Counted from the stretch's first letter, positions 52,112-61,984 are shown. The stretch: 64,000 nucleotides of DNA from Pseudofrankia saprophytica (GCF_000235425.2 NZ_KI912266.1:6168029-6232028), one strand, 5' to 3'. Program-made: numbers and translations. Notes: generated by a model not told the origin, from the letters alone.

Positions 52112-52136
52112 TTTGGGCGCGCTCGTCGCGCCCAAA
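52112..52136 (+). promoter_or_regulatory. Hairpin just upstream of the dabA start
   Basis: TTTGGGCGCG-CTCGT-CGCGCCCAAA, perfect 10-bp arms with a 5-nt loop, ending eight bases before the GTG at 52145. In RNA it would sit on the ribosome-binding region and could limit translation; in DNA it could be an operator. Confidence 0.6.
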
Positions 52137-52144
52137 GTCAGGCT

Positions 52145-55100
52145 GTGGCAGGAACGGAGACGACGACGGAGACAACAGCGACGCCGGCGACCGCAGCCGG
52201 TCCGGCAGTACCAATCCCCGCCCAGCCGGAGGCCGAATCGCAGACCGATCCGGAGTCCCTGGTCGCCAGCATCCTGGACGACGTCGCGCATCTTCTGCCC
52301 GAGCAAGCACCGCTGAGCTTCTTCGTGCATCACAACACGCTGCACGCATTCGAGGATCTCCCCTTCCAGGACGGCGTCGTGCACGCCTCCGAGTTGTTGG
52401 GCACGCAGCCCTTCCAGACCGAGCGGGCGTTCTCCGAGCACCTGCGCAGCGGCCGGATCCGTGAGGACGACGTACGCGCCGTACTTGCCCCCCATGACGA
52501 GGTTGACGGCGACGTCGAGGTGGTACCCGGCGGGCCGACTCTGGCCGAGTTTCGGCGTCGGCGTCTCACCACCCTGTTTGAGATCCCGCACGGCGCCGGG
52601 CTGCGCTGGCTGCTGGAGGACGACGACGCCCGTCATCGCTGCCACCCCTTGGTGGACGACGCCCGCCGGGCCGCGCTCCGGCGCCAGGCCGGACGGATCT
52701 TTGAGGCGCGCGGCGGCGGTGGCCAGGACACCCCCGGATTCCCCGACACCGCCGGCTCCCCTGCGTCCGGCCGTCCGGATGGTCAGCGTCAGGCCCAGGT
52801 CCGCCGCCCCGCGACGGGCAGTCGTGGACCGCGCCACAACAGCCCGGGCCGCCACGAAGCAGCGCGGAGCGCGTCCCGGCGAGGCGCTGCCCGGACCGCC
52901 GGGCGATGGGGACGCCCCAGGTGGACAGGACACGGTCAGGCCCTGCCCGGTCAGCCGATGCCCAAGGCTCGGCTCCTGGCCGAGGTATGGGAGACCCTGG
53001 AACGCCAGCGCCCGCCAGCACCCGCCGTTGCCGCGCCGGTTCGGCGCCGCGACCAGATTCTGCGCCTGCTGGGTGTGGACACGGATGAGTTCGTGCATCC
53101 GGTGCTGATTCGGTTGTGCTCCGCTTTTCTTGATCAAGGTATCGCGTACTGGCAGATGCCGCAGCGCGAGGACGGTCTGCTGGGCGTTTTCCGGCGGCTG
53201 TTCAGCCTGCCCGGCGGTCGGCCGGACCCGGTCTGGCGTGGGCTCGATGTAGTTCTTCGCGAGCAGGCGGCGCAGGGATGGACGGCGACACGGACCGTGT
53301 TGTGGGCGCTTCGTGCGTTGCAGCTACCCGAGTCGGTCTGGCCGGCGACGATCCGGGCGAACCTGCTGTCGCTGCGCGGCTGGGCGGGCATGGTGCGCCA
53401 GTTCGAGATTCGGCCCGACCGGGTTCCGGTGCAGCCGTCCCCCGCACGGCTCGTCGACTTCCTCGCCGTGCAACTCCTGCTCAAGGTGTTCGCCACCCGG
53501 TACGTGCTGACCGAACGCGTCGGCCCCGGGGCGGAGCCGGCCGATCTCGGCCCCCTCGGCCCGGTCCCATCGTCCGCGTCGCTCGACTCGCCCGCACCGT
53601 CAGACCACGCCATCGACACGGCGTTGGTGTACGAGGCGTTCGTGCTGGCCCAGCTGGTGGACGTCGATCTCGGTCTGCTCACCGAGGACCGGTGGGCCAG
53701 CGCCTGGCTGCGGGCGGTCGCTGATTTCGACGAGCGGCGCCGACGCTGGCTCCTGCACCAGGCATATGAACGCCGGTACCGGATGATCGTCCTGGATGCG
53801 CTGTGCGCGCACGGCCGGAATTCCGCTCCGGCCACCGATCCTGAAGCCCCGCCCACGGACTTCCACGCGGTCTTCTGTATGGACGAGCGGGAGGAATCAC
53901 TGCGTCGGCATCTCGAGGAGCACTGCCCGGCGGTGCGCACCTACGGTGCCGCCGGATTCTTCGGCGTGACCATGGCCTACCAGGGCCTGGACGACGTCCG
54001 GCCGCGTGCGCTGTGCCCAGTCACGACGACCCCTCGACATCTCGTCGTGGAGCGGGCCGTCGACGAGACCGAGCACGCGGCCTACCGCCTTGCCATGCGC
54101 CGCTATGGACACGTCGGCCACGCCATGTCGACGGCCCGCGGAACCCTCGGCCGCGGTGCGGCCCTGACCGCGGTCGCCGGCCTGGCATCGGCCGTGCCGC
54201 TCGTCGGCCGGTGCCTGTTTCCACGGACGGCCGAACACTGGGCACGTCACGTCCACCACCGGGTGGCGCCGCGACCGCGCACCAGACTCGTCCTCGAATG
54301 CCCGGACGACATCGAGCATCTCGAGGACGACCCGACCTCGGCGACGATGCCCGCGACACCGGGCACGGCATCCGGTGCGCTGGTGCCCGGGGTCGGGTCG
54401 GCGCCGCTGCGGTTGGGTTACACGGTCGCGGAGATGACCGACATCGTCGACGCGATGCTGACCAACATCGGCCTGACCGGCACCGCCACGACAACCGTCA
54501 CAGCGGAGCAGCTCGTTCTGATCGTCGGTCACGGATCGTCCAGCCTGAACAATCCGCACGAAGCGGCCCACGACTGCGGTGCCACCGGTGGCGGCCAGGG
54601 TGGACCGAACGCCCGGGTGTTCGCCGCGATGGCGAACCACCCCCGAGTTCGCGACAGTCTCGCCGAGCGGGGCATCCGCCTGGATCCGAGCATCTGGTTC
54701 ATCGGCGCCTACCACAACACGTGCGACGAGTCGATCGACTACCTCGACACCGATCTCGTGCCAGGCCGGTTCCGCCCCGCGCTGGACCGGGTCCAGGCGG
54801 CCATGGACGCGGCCCGCCGGTTGGACGCGCAGGAACGGTGCCGGCGATTCGAGTCCGCGCCCATCGACCTCGACGCCGAACAGGCGTTGGCCCATGTCCA
54901 GGAGCACGCCCGGGACATCGGCCAGCCACGGCCGGAGTACGGGCACGCCACGAACGCCGTCTGTGTGATCGGACGGCGATCCCGCACCCGCGGGTTGTAT
55001 CTGGACCGCCGCGCCTTCCTCGTCTCCTACGATCCGAGGACGGACCCGGACGGCGAGGTGCTCACCCGGTTGCTGCTGTCGGCCGGCCCGGTCGGCGCGG

Positions 55101-55555
55101 GGATCAACCTGGAGTACTACTTCAGTTTCGTCGATCCGGTGGGTTACGGCAGCGGCACGAAGCTGCCGCACAACATCACCGCGCTGGTCGGCGTCATGGA
55201 CGGGCATGCCTCCGACCTACGCACCGGGTTGCCCTGGCAGATGGTCGAGATCCACGAGCCGATGCGCCTGCTGGTGATCGCCGAGGCCGAGCCAGAACTC
55301 CTCTCCCGCCTGCTGCGCGACAATCCGGGACTCGATCGGCTCGCCTCGGGAGGGTGGATTCAGCTCGCCGCCTGGGATCCGCGGGGACCCGACATCCATC
55401 TGTATGTCGACGGCACGTTCCGCCGGCACCACCCGGACGATCTCACGTTGCCGGTGGTGACCCGTTCGGCGGAGTTCTACGCCGGCCGTCGTGAACATCT
55501 CGGATGCGCCGCGGTTCTCGGCACACCGCCGGTCAACCCCCGCCCCGCGGGATGA
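52145..55555 (+). CDS. dabA: DabA-family inorganic carbon transporter subunit (DUF2309)
   Basis: 1136 residues, longer than the usual 800-1000. The beta-carbonic-anhydrase-like zinc site is complete: Cys578 and Asp580 in VFCMDERE, His796 in IVGHGSSSLNNPHEAAHDCG and Cys811 in that same motif. Start region SFFVHHNTLHAFEDLPFQ and the end ITALVGVMDGHASDLRTGLP also match the family. Two disordered insertions (about 190-275 and 455-485) account for the extra length. DabA with DabB concentrates CO2 or bicarbonate using the proton gradient. GTG at 52145 is chosen; the 48 codons upstream contain a hairpin. The stop overlaps the dabB start (ATGA). Confidence 0.93.
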   Translation: MAGTETTTETTATPATAAGPAVPIPAQPEAESQTDPESLVASILDDVAHLLPEQAPLSFFVHHNTLHAFEDLPFQDGVVHASELLGTQPFQTERAFSEHLRSGRIREDDVRAVLAPHDEVDGDVEVVPGGPTLAEFRRRRLTTLFEIPHGAGLRWLLEDDDARHRCHPLVDDARRAALRRQAGRIFEARGGGGQDTPGFPDTAGSPASGRPDGQRQAQVRRPATGSRGPRHNSPGRHEAARSASRRGAARTAGRWGRPRWTGHGQALPGQPMPKARLLAEVWETLERQRPPAPAVAAPVRRRDQILRLLGVDTDEFVHPVLIRLCSAFLDQGIAYWQMPQREDGLLGVFRRLFSLPGGRPDPVWRGLDVVLREQAAQGWTATRTVLWALRALQLPESVWPATIRANLLSLRGWAGMVRQFEIRPDRVPVQPSPARLVDFLAVQLLLKVFATRYVLTERVGPGAEPADLGPLGPVPSSASLDSPAPSDHAIDTALVYEAFVLAQLVDVDLGLLTEDRWASAWLRAVADFDERRRRWLLHQAYERRYRMIVLDALCAHGRNSAPATDPEAPPTDFHAVFCMDEREESLRRHLEEHCPAVRTYGAAGFFGVTMAYQGLDDVRPRALCPVTTTPRHLVVERAVDETEHAAYRLAMRRYGHVGHAMSTARGTLGRGAALTAVAGLASAVPLVGRCLFPRTAEHWARHVHHRVAPRPRTRLVLECPDDIEHLEDDPTSATMPATPGTASGALVPGVGSAPLRLGYTVAEMTDIVDAMLTNIGLTGTATTTVTAEQLVLIVGHGSSSLNNPHEAAHDCGATGGGQGGPNARVFAAMANHPRVRDSLAERGIRLDPSIWFIGAYHNTCDESIDYLDTDLVPGRFRPALDRVQAAMDAARRLDAQERCRRFESAPIDLDAEQALAHVQEHARDIGQPRPEYGHATNAVCVIGRRSRTRGLYLDRRAFLVSYDPRTDPDGEVLTRLLLSAGPVGAGINLEYYFSFVDPVGYGSGTKLPHNITALVGVMDGHASDLRTGLPWQMVEIHEPMRLLVIAEAEPELLSRLLRDNPGLDRLASGGWIQLAAWDPRGPDIHLYVDGTFRRHHPDDLTLPVVTRSAEFYAGRREHLGCAAVLGTPPVNPRPAG

Positions 55556-57123
55556 GGCACGCCCTCACGACCAACCTGTCCGGGGGCGCGCATGGCGGGG
55601 TGATGACCGCGTTGCTGTTGGCCGCGGTCGTGCTGCCGGCCGCCGGGGTCGCCGTACAGGCCGTCGCCCTGTGGTTTGGTCACCGCCGGTCGGAACGGGC
55701 CGCGGTGACGGTCGTGGCCATCGTGTTCGGTGCCGTCGTCCTCGCGACGGCCGCTCTCGGTGTCGATCTCCTGCTGACCGGGCGCGACCTGATCGACGTT
55801 CAGGTCGGAACCTGGTTCGCCGCTCCCGGCCATGCCTGGCGCTGGCACCTGGTGGCCGATCGGCTGTCCGTCCCGTTTGCGCTGTCCGCGGCGACGCTGA
55901 TCGGGCTGATCGGCGCGTTGTCGAGCCGGTACCTGCACCGGGAGCCCGGGTTCTTCCGCTTCTACCTGCTGCTCACGCTGTTCGGCACCGGCGTCGAACT
56001 GGTCGTGCTCGCCGGCAGTCTGGCCGTCGTGTTCGTCGGCTGGGAGCTGGTCGGGATGTCCTCAGCCCTGCTGATCGCCTTCTTCCACGAACGGCGTGGA
56101 CCGGTGCGGCACGGGCTGCGCGCGTTCCTGACCTACCGGGCCTGCGACGTCGGGCTGCTGGCCGGGACCGCGCTGCTGGCCGGCACGGCCGGATCGGTGG
56201 ACCTGGCCAGCCCGCCCGCGCCGGCGACCGGCTGGCCGGGCCAGGCCGGCTGGACGGACTGGGCGCAGGTCCCCGTGCCGGCCTCCGCGGTAAGCGCGAC
56301 GATCGTGGCGCTGCTCCTGGTGCTGGCCGTGGTCGGCAAGTCGGCACTGGTGCCGGCGAGTGGCTGGCTGCCTCGGGCGATGGAGGGCCCCACCCCGTCC
56401 AGCGCGATCTTCTACGGCGCGATCTCGGTGCACCTCGGACCGTACCTGCTGCTACGCACCCACGCCCTGCTCGACGGCGCGCCCGCGGCCCGGGTGGTCG
56501 TCGTCCTGCTCGGTCTCGCGACGGCCCTGCACGCCACCGTGGTCGGCCGCGTGCAGTCAGACATCAAAAGCGCCCTGGCCTACGCCTCCATGACGCAGGT
56601 CGGGCTGATCGTCGCCGAGATCGGTCTGGGCCTGTACCTGCTGGCCATCCCGCACATCCTGGGACATGCGGCGGTGCGCAGCGCGCAGATCCTGCGCTCA
56701 CCGAGCCTGCTGCACGACCGGCACCATCTCGAACAGGCGATGGGGCGGACGCTGCCGCACGCCGGCCGGCATCTCGAACGGCTCGTCCCGGCCCGCTGGC
56801 AGCCACGGCTGTACCGGTACGCGCTCGAACGCGGCTATCTGGACGTCTGGCTGCGCCGCCTGTGCGCCCCGATCGCGCGGCTGCTGCGGGCCGTCGACGA
56901 GGGCCAGCGGCGCGCGGCCGACCGAATCGGCGGTGCGCGCGGTGGCACGACCCCCGGCGTGGCCACCCTCAGCCTGACCCTCGGCAACCGCACCATCACC
57001 GTCCCTGGTGCAACGGCGGCGCGTGGCACGGCGGCCGGCGGCCCGGTCAGCAGGAGTGCGCCGGTCCGCGAAGGGGCCGGCCGGGATGCGCCAGCGGACG
57101 GCGTCGCTCCCAGGGGGCAATGA
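55552..57123 (+). CDS. dabB: DabB-family NuoL-like membrane subunit
   Basis: 523 residues. Membrane protein related to NuoL/MrpA, with about 12 helices. Key proton-channel residues are present: Glu in VFVGWELVGMSSALLI and Lys in VVGKSALVPASGWLP, AMEGPTPSSAIFYGA. The C-terminal third (LRSPSLLHDRHHLEQAMGRT onwards) is soluble and disordered, ending with Gly/Arg/Ala-rich repeats. Normal partner of DabA in the energy-coupled inorganic carbon pump. ATG at 55552 overlaps dabA's stop (ATGA) and an ATG 17 codons later is possible. The next gene starts with an ATGA overlap too, so the three genes form one coupled operon. Confidence 0.9.
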   Translation: MRHALTTNLSGGAHGGVMTALLLAAVVLPAAGVAVQAVALWFGHRRSERAAVTVVAIVFGAVVLATAALGVDLLLTGRDLIDVQVGTWFAAPGHAWRWHLVADRLSVPFALSAATLIGLIGALSSRYLHREPGFFRFYLLLTLFGTGVELVVLAGSLAVVFVGWELVGMSSALLIAFFHERRGPVRHGLRAFLTYRACDVGLLAGTALLAGTAGSVDLASPPAPATGWPGQAGWTDWAQVPVPASAVSATIVALLLVLAVVGKSALVPASGWLPRAMEGPTPSSAIFYGAISVHLGPYLLLRTHALLDGAPAARVVVVLLGLATALHATVVGRVQSDIKSALAYASMTQVGLIVAEIGLGLYLLAIPHILGHAAVRSAQILRSPSLLHDRHHLEQAMGRTLPHAGRHLERLVPARWQPRLYRYALERGYLDVWLRRLCAPIARLLRAVDEGQRRAADRIGGARGGTTPGVATLSLTLGNRTITVPGATAARGTAAGGPVSRSAPVREGAGRDAPADGVAPRGQ

Positions 57124-58514
57124 TGACGGTGTCGCTCGGCCCGCTGCTGGCCGCCGTCCTGCTCCTGCTCGGCGCGGGCGATCTGGCCCACCGACGCCTC
57201 GACGCCCGGCGGGCACGGGCGGCGGCGACAGGCTGGGCAGGCACCGCGCTCGCGGCGATCGTCATCTGCGTCCCGCTGGCCGGACTCGTCGACGACGCGC
57301 TCGCCGGCGTCGGCTGGGGCACGTTGACCACCCTGACGACGGGATGGGCCCGTTGGACACCGGTGGCCACGGGGCTGGCCGGCCTGGTCGCGGTCGCGCT
57401 GGCGCCGGTACGCACGCACACCCCGCGCACGTTCATCCACGTCCTGATGGTGCTCGCCACCGGGCTGGCGGCCACCGCGACCGGCGAACCGGCCGTGATC
57501 GTGGCATTGTGGGCGCTGGCGTCCGCCGCGATGTGGCGTGACCTGCGCCATCGCCTCGGTTCGCGAGGACCGGCCCGGCTGTTCGCCCTGCACCAGGCGT
57601 TCGGTGTCACGCTGGCCGCCCTCGGCGTGACCGTCCTGGCCATCGGCGACGGGTCGGGACGGGCGGGCACGATCGGCACCGCGGCGATCATCGCCGCCGC
57701 CACGGCCCGACTGGGCCTGCTGCCACTGCACCTGTGGGTCTCCGGGCTGGTGGAATCAGCGCCGATGGGTCTGGTCGTCGTGTTCCTCACGGGTCCGACC
57801 GCGCCGATGCTGCTCCTCGCCGACAGCATGCCGGCGACCGGGACCGGACTCCTCGTGATCGCAGCGGTGTCCGCCCTGCTCAGCGCCCTGCTCGGGCTCG
57901 TCCAGCCCGACGCCCGGCGCGGGCTGAGCGCCGTCACGGTCAGCGTGTCCGGAATCGTCGCGTGCGGCATCGCGAATGCGTCACCGACGACCGTGGCCGG
58001 GGCGGTACTGGCCTGGCAGGCCTACGCCATTGGGATGGCCGGCGCCCTGATGGTGCTGTCGGCCACCGAGGCACGCCGGGGGCCCATCACCCTCACCGGA
58101 GCCGGTGGCAGTTTCGCCCGCACCCCGAAACTCGCCGTCGCCTTCCTGCTACTCGGGCTCGCCGTCGTCGGATTCCCGGCCACCCTGGGATTCGTCGGCG
58201 AGGACCTCCTGATCGAAGGAACCCGGGAATCGTCCTCGCTGCTGATGGTGGCGCTCGCCGTCGCGACAGCGGCCAACGGGGCGACGGTCGTACGCTGGTT
58301 CTTCACCGGATTCACCGGACGACGCGATCACATCGGCGAGCCCGACCTCACCACACGCGAACAGTGGGCGGTCACCGCCGCCCTCGCGGTCCTCCTGATC
58401 GGCGGCCTTACGCCGGGTGGACTGGTACCGGACGGGCCGAACCCGGCCTTTGGGCTGAGATCAGCCGGCAGCTCGGCCCACACGGACACGGCCACCGGTG
58501 GACACGCCCCGTAG
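57120..58514 (+). CDS. Third antiporter-like (NuoM/NuoN-type) membrane subunit of the dab operon
   Basis: 464 residues with about 12-14 membrane helices and the proton-antiporter family fold, related to NuoL/M/N rather than to DabB alone. Compared with DabB the conserved Glu is missing (ALWALASAAMW) and the helix-7 Lys is Arg (ATARLGLLPLHLWVSGLVES). ATG at 57120 or 57123 directly follows AGGGGG and overlaps the dabB stop. Two-gene dabAB is the described arrangement, so this third subunit is an addition that may help the channel or replace part of it. The C-terminus is Gly/Thr/His rich. The operon ends here; a TetR gene faces it. Confidence 0.85.
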   Translation: MMTVSLGPLLAAVLLLLGAGDLAHRRLDARRARAAATGWAGTALAAIVICVPLAGLVDDALAGVGWGTLTTLTTGWARWTPVATGLAGLVAVALAPVRTHTPRTFIHVLMVLATGLAATATGEPAVIVALWALASAAMWRDLRHRLGSRGPARLFALHQAFGVTLAALGVTVLAIGDGSGRAGTIGTAAIIAAATARLGLLPLHLWVSGLVESAPMGLVVVFLTGPTAPMLLLADSMPATGTGLLVIAAVSALLSALLGLVQPDARRGLSAVTVSVSGIVACGIANASPTTVAGAVLAWQAYAIGMAGALMVLSATEARRGPITLTGAGGSFARTPKLAVAFLLLGLAVVGFPATLGFVGEDLLIEGTRESSSLLMVALAVATAANGATVVRWFFTGFTGRRDHIGEPDLTTREQWAVTAALAVLLIGGLTPGGLVPDGPNPAFGLRSAGSSAHTDTATGGHAP

Positions 58515-58675
58515 ACAGCCGGCACGTTCCATGCCACCGGCCCCGACGACCTACCGCCCGCCGCCACCGGCCCGAAGGACTGGAGCCGATCGCCTGCGGA
58601 ACCGCGGGAAGTGTCACCCTCGAACCTGTGCGGGCGTGTCCGGCGCGCGTGCAGGCTGACGGGACGGGATGACCG

Positions 58676-59419
58676 TCAGCGGCGGCCGAGGACCGTGTCG
58701 AGCAGGGCCTGGGCGTACCCGCCGAGCTCCTCGGGATCGGCGGCGGCCAGCGCGGGCAGCGTGCCGGCGGTCCGCGCGACGCCGATCCCGAGCAGAACGA
58801 CGGTGGCGAGCTCGGCGCGCAGCTCGCTGCCGGGGCCGCCCGGCGGCTCGGCGGCGGCACGCAGCAGGGGGAGCACCCGCTCCCGCACCCGCTGGGCGGT
58901 CGCGGCCCTGGCCGCGTCGTCCAGGTCGCAGCGGAACACGTTCTGGCCCGCCGTGGTCGCCGGACCCCCCGCCCACCGCTCCACCATCCGGGCGAGCAGC
59001 CCGGCCAGCTCGTCGGCCGCCCGCCGGCGGGCCTCGGCGTCGTCCTCGTTGTCGTTCTCGTCGACGACCGGGTCGGCGGCGGCGACCGGGTCGGCGGCGA
59101 GGACCGGGTCGGCGGCGAGGACGGCGCGGTAGAGGCCGTCCTTTCCGCCGTAGTAGCGCGCGACCAGCGCCGCGTCGAGGCCGGCCCGCTCGGCGACGGC
59201 CCGCAGCGAGGTGCCGGCGTAGCCGCGCTCGGCGAACAGCTCCGCGGCGGCGGCGAGCAGCCGCTCCCGGCTTCGCCGGGCATCCCGCCGCCGGATCGTC
59301 CCCGTCGCCGCGGCCTCGCCACCGCCCCTGGCCGCCCGCTCGGCGCGGTCCACGTGCTCCGCGCGGTCCATGCGGTCCGCCCGGTCCGAGTGGCCCACGA
59401 CGGGGCCGCCGGGAGTCAC
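58676..59419 (-). CDS. TetR-family regulator of the hydrolase-MFS operon
   Basis: 247 residues from the GTG at 59419, which overlaps the MFS stop codon (GTGA). The helix-turn-helix is SRERLLAAAAELFAERGYAG, TSLRAVAERAGLDAALVARY, YGGKDGLYRAVL. Before it is a disordered segment with DRADRMDRAEHVDRAERA repeats, and after it an ADPVLAADPVAAADPV repeat and an acidic stretch, both encoded by direct DNA repeats. The C-terminal ligand domain is helical. It is third gene of an operon with an alpha/beta hydrolase and an efflux pump, so it probably represses that operon through the palindrome at 61985. Confidence 0.88.
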   Translation of the reverse strand: MTPGGPVVGHSDRADRMDRAEHVDRAERAARGGGEAAATGTIRRRDARRSRERLLAAAAELFAERGYAGTSLRAVAERAGLDAALVARYYGGKDGLYRAVLAADPVLAADPVAAADPVVDENDNEDDAEARRRAADELAGLLARMVERWAGGPATTAGQNVFRCDLDDAARAATAQRVRERVLPLLRAAAEPPGGPGSELRAELATVVLLGIGVARTAGTLPALAAADPEELGGYAQALLDTVLGRR

Positions 59420-60873
59420 GGGGCCGTCCCCGCCCCGCCCCCGGCGGCGAGCACCGGAGCAACCCCGCTGCGCTGCAGACCGCCGGCGCGCAGCACCAGC
59501 CCGAGCAGGGCGCCGAGCAGGCTGACCAGGCCGAGCATGAGGAACGCCGCCGTGTAGCCCGCGTCGCGGGGCAGCAGGGCACCGGCCGGCGTGAAGCCGG
59601 CCAGCAACGAGGCGGCCAGCGCGCTGCCCATCGAGCCTCCCACCACCCGCATGGCCTGGTTGACGCTGGTGGCGCTGCCGGTCTCGGCCAGCGGCACGTG
59701 CGTGATGATAAGCGTCGGCATGGCGGCGAAGGCGGTACCGATGCCGACGCCGAGCAGGCCCGTGGCGACCGCGACCTCGGCGAGGTGCCCACGCCAGCCG
59801 GCCAACCCCAGGCTCGCGGCCGCGACCACCAGGCCGCCGAGCACCAGCACGGCGGCAGTGCCGAAGCGGCGTTCGACGACCCGCGCCGCCCTGGTCGCGA
59901 TCAGCGTCCCCACCGACACCGGCATGATCATCAGGCCGGCCAGCAGGACCCCACCGCCGAAGCCGTACCCGGCGGACAGCGGCGTCTCGACCAGCCGGAT
60001 CACCAGCGACACCGCGCCGAACATCCCGAAGCCCATGAACACGGCGGCGCCGTTGCTGACCATCACCGGCAGTGGGCGCAGGTAACGCAGGTCGACGAGC
60101 GGCGCGCGGCTGGTCCGCTCGACGGCCAGCCAGCCAGCCGCGAGCACCACCCCGCCGGCGAACAGGCCCAGCACCGGCGCCGACCCCCAGCCCCAGCGCG
60201 GTGCCTGGCTGAACCCCAGCAGCACCGCGCCGAGCGCCAGCCCGATCAGTGCCGCGCCGGGGACGTCGAACGGCCGGGGCCGCTCGTCGCCCGGCGCGGA
60301 CAGCCGGGTGGCGGCGCCGGCGCGCGGCACCGCGACGGCGATCAGGGTGATCGCGGCGGCGGTCAGCAGGGCGGCGAACCAGAACGCGTAGCGGTAGTCG
60401 ACCCGGTCGGCGATCGCCCCCGTGAGCGGGTAGCCCAGGCCCGTGCCGCTGGCGACGCTCACCGACAGCACGGCGACCACCCGCACGCCGCTCGCCTTCG
60501 GCAGGAATTCGCGCGCCGTCGCGAACGTCAGCGGCATGAGGCCCAGGCCGAATCCCATCAGCGCCCGGCCGACGACCAGCTGCGGGAAGTTCCACGCCGT
60601 CGCCGCGACGACCGCCCCGGCGAGCACCGAGCCGAGGCCGCCCATCAGGACGCCCTTGCGGCGCGGCCCGTCACCGAGCCGGCCGAGCGTCGGGCCCGCG
60701 ACCGCGCCGACGAGCAGGGTGACGGTGAGGATCCACTGCGCGGCGACGAACGAGACGTGGTGCTCGTGCACGATCAGCGGGATGAGCGGTGTGCCCAGCG
60801 TCCCGATCAGCGAGACGACCAGGCCGGTGTAGACCAGCGTCCCCACCAGGAGCCGCGGTCGGGCAGCCGCCAC
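59416..60873 (-). CDS. MFS drug-efflux transporter (DHA2-like)
   Basis: 485 residues, about 14 membrane helices. MFS motif A is LGRLGDGPRRKGVLMGG, the first helix is VYTGLVVSLIGTLGTPLIPL and the DHA2 features include VGRALMGFGLGLMPL and TGLGYPLTGAIADRVDYRYAF. These proton antiporters export drugs or metabolites. GTG start at 60873, six bases after the hydrolase stop codon, and its stop overlaps the TetR start, so the three genes form one operon. The substrate is probably linked to what the hydrolase acts on. Confidence 0.92.
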   Translation of the reverse strand: MAAARPRLLVGTLVYTGLVVSLIGTLGTPLIPLIVHEHHVSFVAAQWILTVTLLVGAVAGPTLGRLGDGPRRKGVLMGGLGSVLAGAVVAATAWNFPQLVVGRALMGFGLGLMPLTFATAREFLPKASGVRVVAVLSVSVASGTGLGYPLTGAIADRVDYRYAFWFAALLTAAAITLIAVAVPRAGAATRLSAPGDERPRPFDVPGAALIGLALGAVLLGFSQAPRWGWGSAPVLGLFAGGVVLAAGWLAVERTSRAPLVDLRYLRPLPVMVSNGAAVFMGFGMFGAVSLVIRLVETPLSAGYGFGGGVLLAGLMIMPVSVGTLIATRAARVVERRFGTAAVLVLGGLVVAAASLGLAGWRGHLAEVAVATGLLGVGIGTAFAAMPTLIITHVPLAETGSATSVNQAMRVVGGSMGSALAASLLAGFTPAGALLPRDAGYTAAFLMLGLVSLLGALLGLVLRAGGLQRSGVAPVLAAGGGAGTAP

Positions 60874-60879
60874 GGCCGG

Positions 60880-61887
60880 TCAGCGCTGCGGCAGCGCGGG
60901 CAGGCGGTCGAGGAAGGCGCCGAGGCGGCCGGCGAAGACGTCGTTGTCGTCGCCCGCGACCATGTGGCCGGCGCCGGTGACGTCGACGTACTCGGCGTGC
61001 GGGATGAGCGTGAGCAGCTCGGCGACGCCCTCCTCGCTGACGATGTCCGACTGCTTGCCGCGCACCAGCAGGACCGGGACCCGGATCGAGCGGGCCGCGT
61101 CGCGCAGCCGGTCGCTCTGGATCGCCCGCTCCGCCTCGGCGAGGAAGTCCTGCGAGGTCGCCTCGGCGCCCCCAGCGGCGCTCGAAGCGCCAGAAGCGCC
61201 CGAGTCGCCGGGGTCGCCCGCGTCGAGGACGTCGTGGCCGAGCTCGCGGCGAGCCTCCTCACGGATCTTCATGAAGGCCGGGTCCCAGTGCCAGTGCCAG
61301 CGGCCGTCACGCAGCCGCAGGTTCTTCTTCAGGCCCTCCTGGCTCGGCGGCCGCTTGCGGTTCGGGTTGTACGCGGCGATCGCCTCGGCGGCCTCCTCCA
61401 GGCTCGCGAACCCGTTCGGCGCCGACGTCATGAACTCGAAGATGTGCTTGATGCCCGCCGGCTCGATGCGCGGGGTGATGTCGACGAGGACCAGCGCCCG
61501 GCCGAGCTCCGGGTCGCGCGCCTGCGCGACCAGCGCGGTGATCCCGCCCATCGAAGCGCCGACCAGCACCGGCGGCTCGCCGAGCTGGCGGACGATCTCA
61601 CCGAGGTCGTCGGCCATGGCGACGTGGCTGTAGTCCTGCGCCGGGTCCCAGTCGCTGTCGCCGTGGCCGCGGGCGTCCAGCGCGATGGCGGTCCAGCCGA
61701 GCTCGGCCATCCGCTCGCCGGTGCGCCGCCACGAGTGCCGGGTCTGCCCGCCGCCGTGCAGCAGCAGCACGACCCCGCGGCTGGTGCCCGCCGGCGGCTC
61801 CCACCGGTCCCCCGCGAGCCGCAGCCCGGCCACGCCGAAGGTGCACGTGTTCGCCGAAGGCCGCCTTCCTTGCTCCTGGACGCTCAC
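60880..61887 (-). CDS. Alpha/beta-hydrolase fold protein
   Basis: 335 residues from the GTG at 61887, which has GGGG five bases upstream; a GTG two codons earlier is too close to it. Oxyanion-hole motif LLHGGGQTRHSW, nucleophile elbow VLVGASMGGITAL, acid in RGKQSDIVSE and His in VTGAGHMVAGDDNDVF make up a full Ser-Asp-His triad. An Ala/Gly/Ser insertion (about 225-245) lies before the acid. Members hydrolyse esters, epoxides or C-C bonds. It is first gene of the hydrolase-MFS-TetR operon and shares the divergent control region with the LLM oxidoreductase gene. Confidence 0.9.
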   Translation of the reverse strand: MSVQEQGRRPSANTCTFGVAGLRLAGDRWEPPAGTSRGVVLLLHGGGQTRHSWRRTGERMAELGWTAIALDARGHGDSDWDPAQDYSHVAMADDLGEIVRQLGEPPVLVGASMGGITALVAQARDPELGRALVLVDITPRIEPAGIKHIFEFMTSAPNGFASLEEAAEAIAAYNPNRKRPPSQEGLKKNLRLRDGRWHWHWDPAFMKIREEARRELGHDVLDAGDPGDSGASGASSAAGGAEATSQDFLAEAERAIQSDRLRDAARSIRVPVLLVRGKQSDIVSEEGVAELLTLIPHAEYVDVTGAGHMVAGDDNDVFAGRLGAFLDRLPALPQR

Positions 61888-61984
61888 AGCCACCCCTTTT
61901 TCGCCCCCGCGCCGCCGCGGGGCGCGTCATGCCCCGGGCGGGCGGCAGTGCCGCCCGACATCTCAGCAAACCACGTCATCCCTC

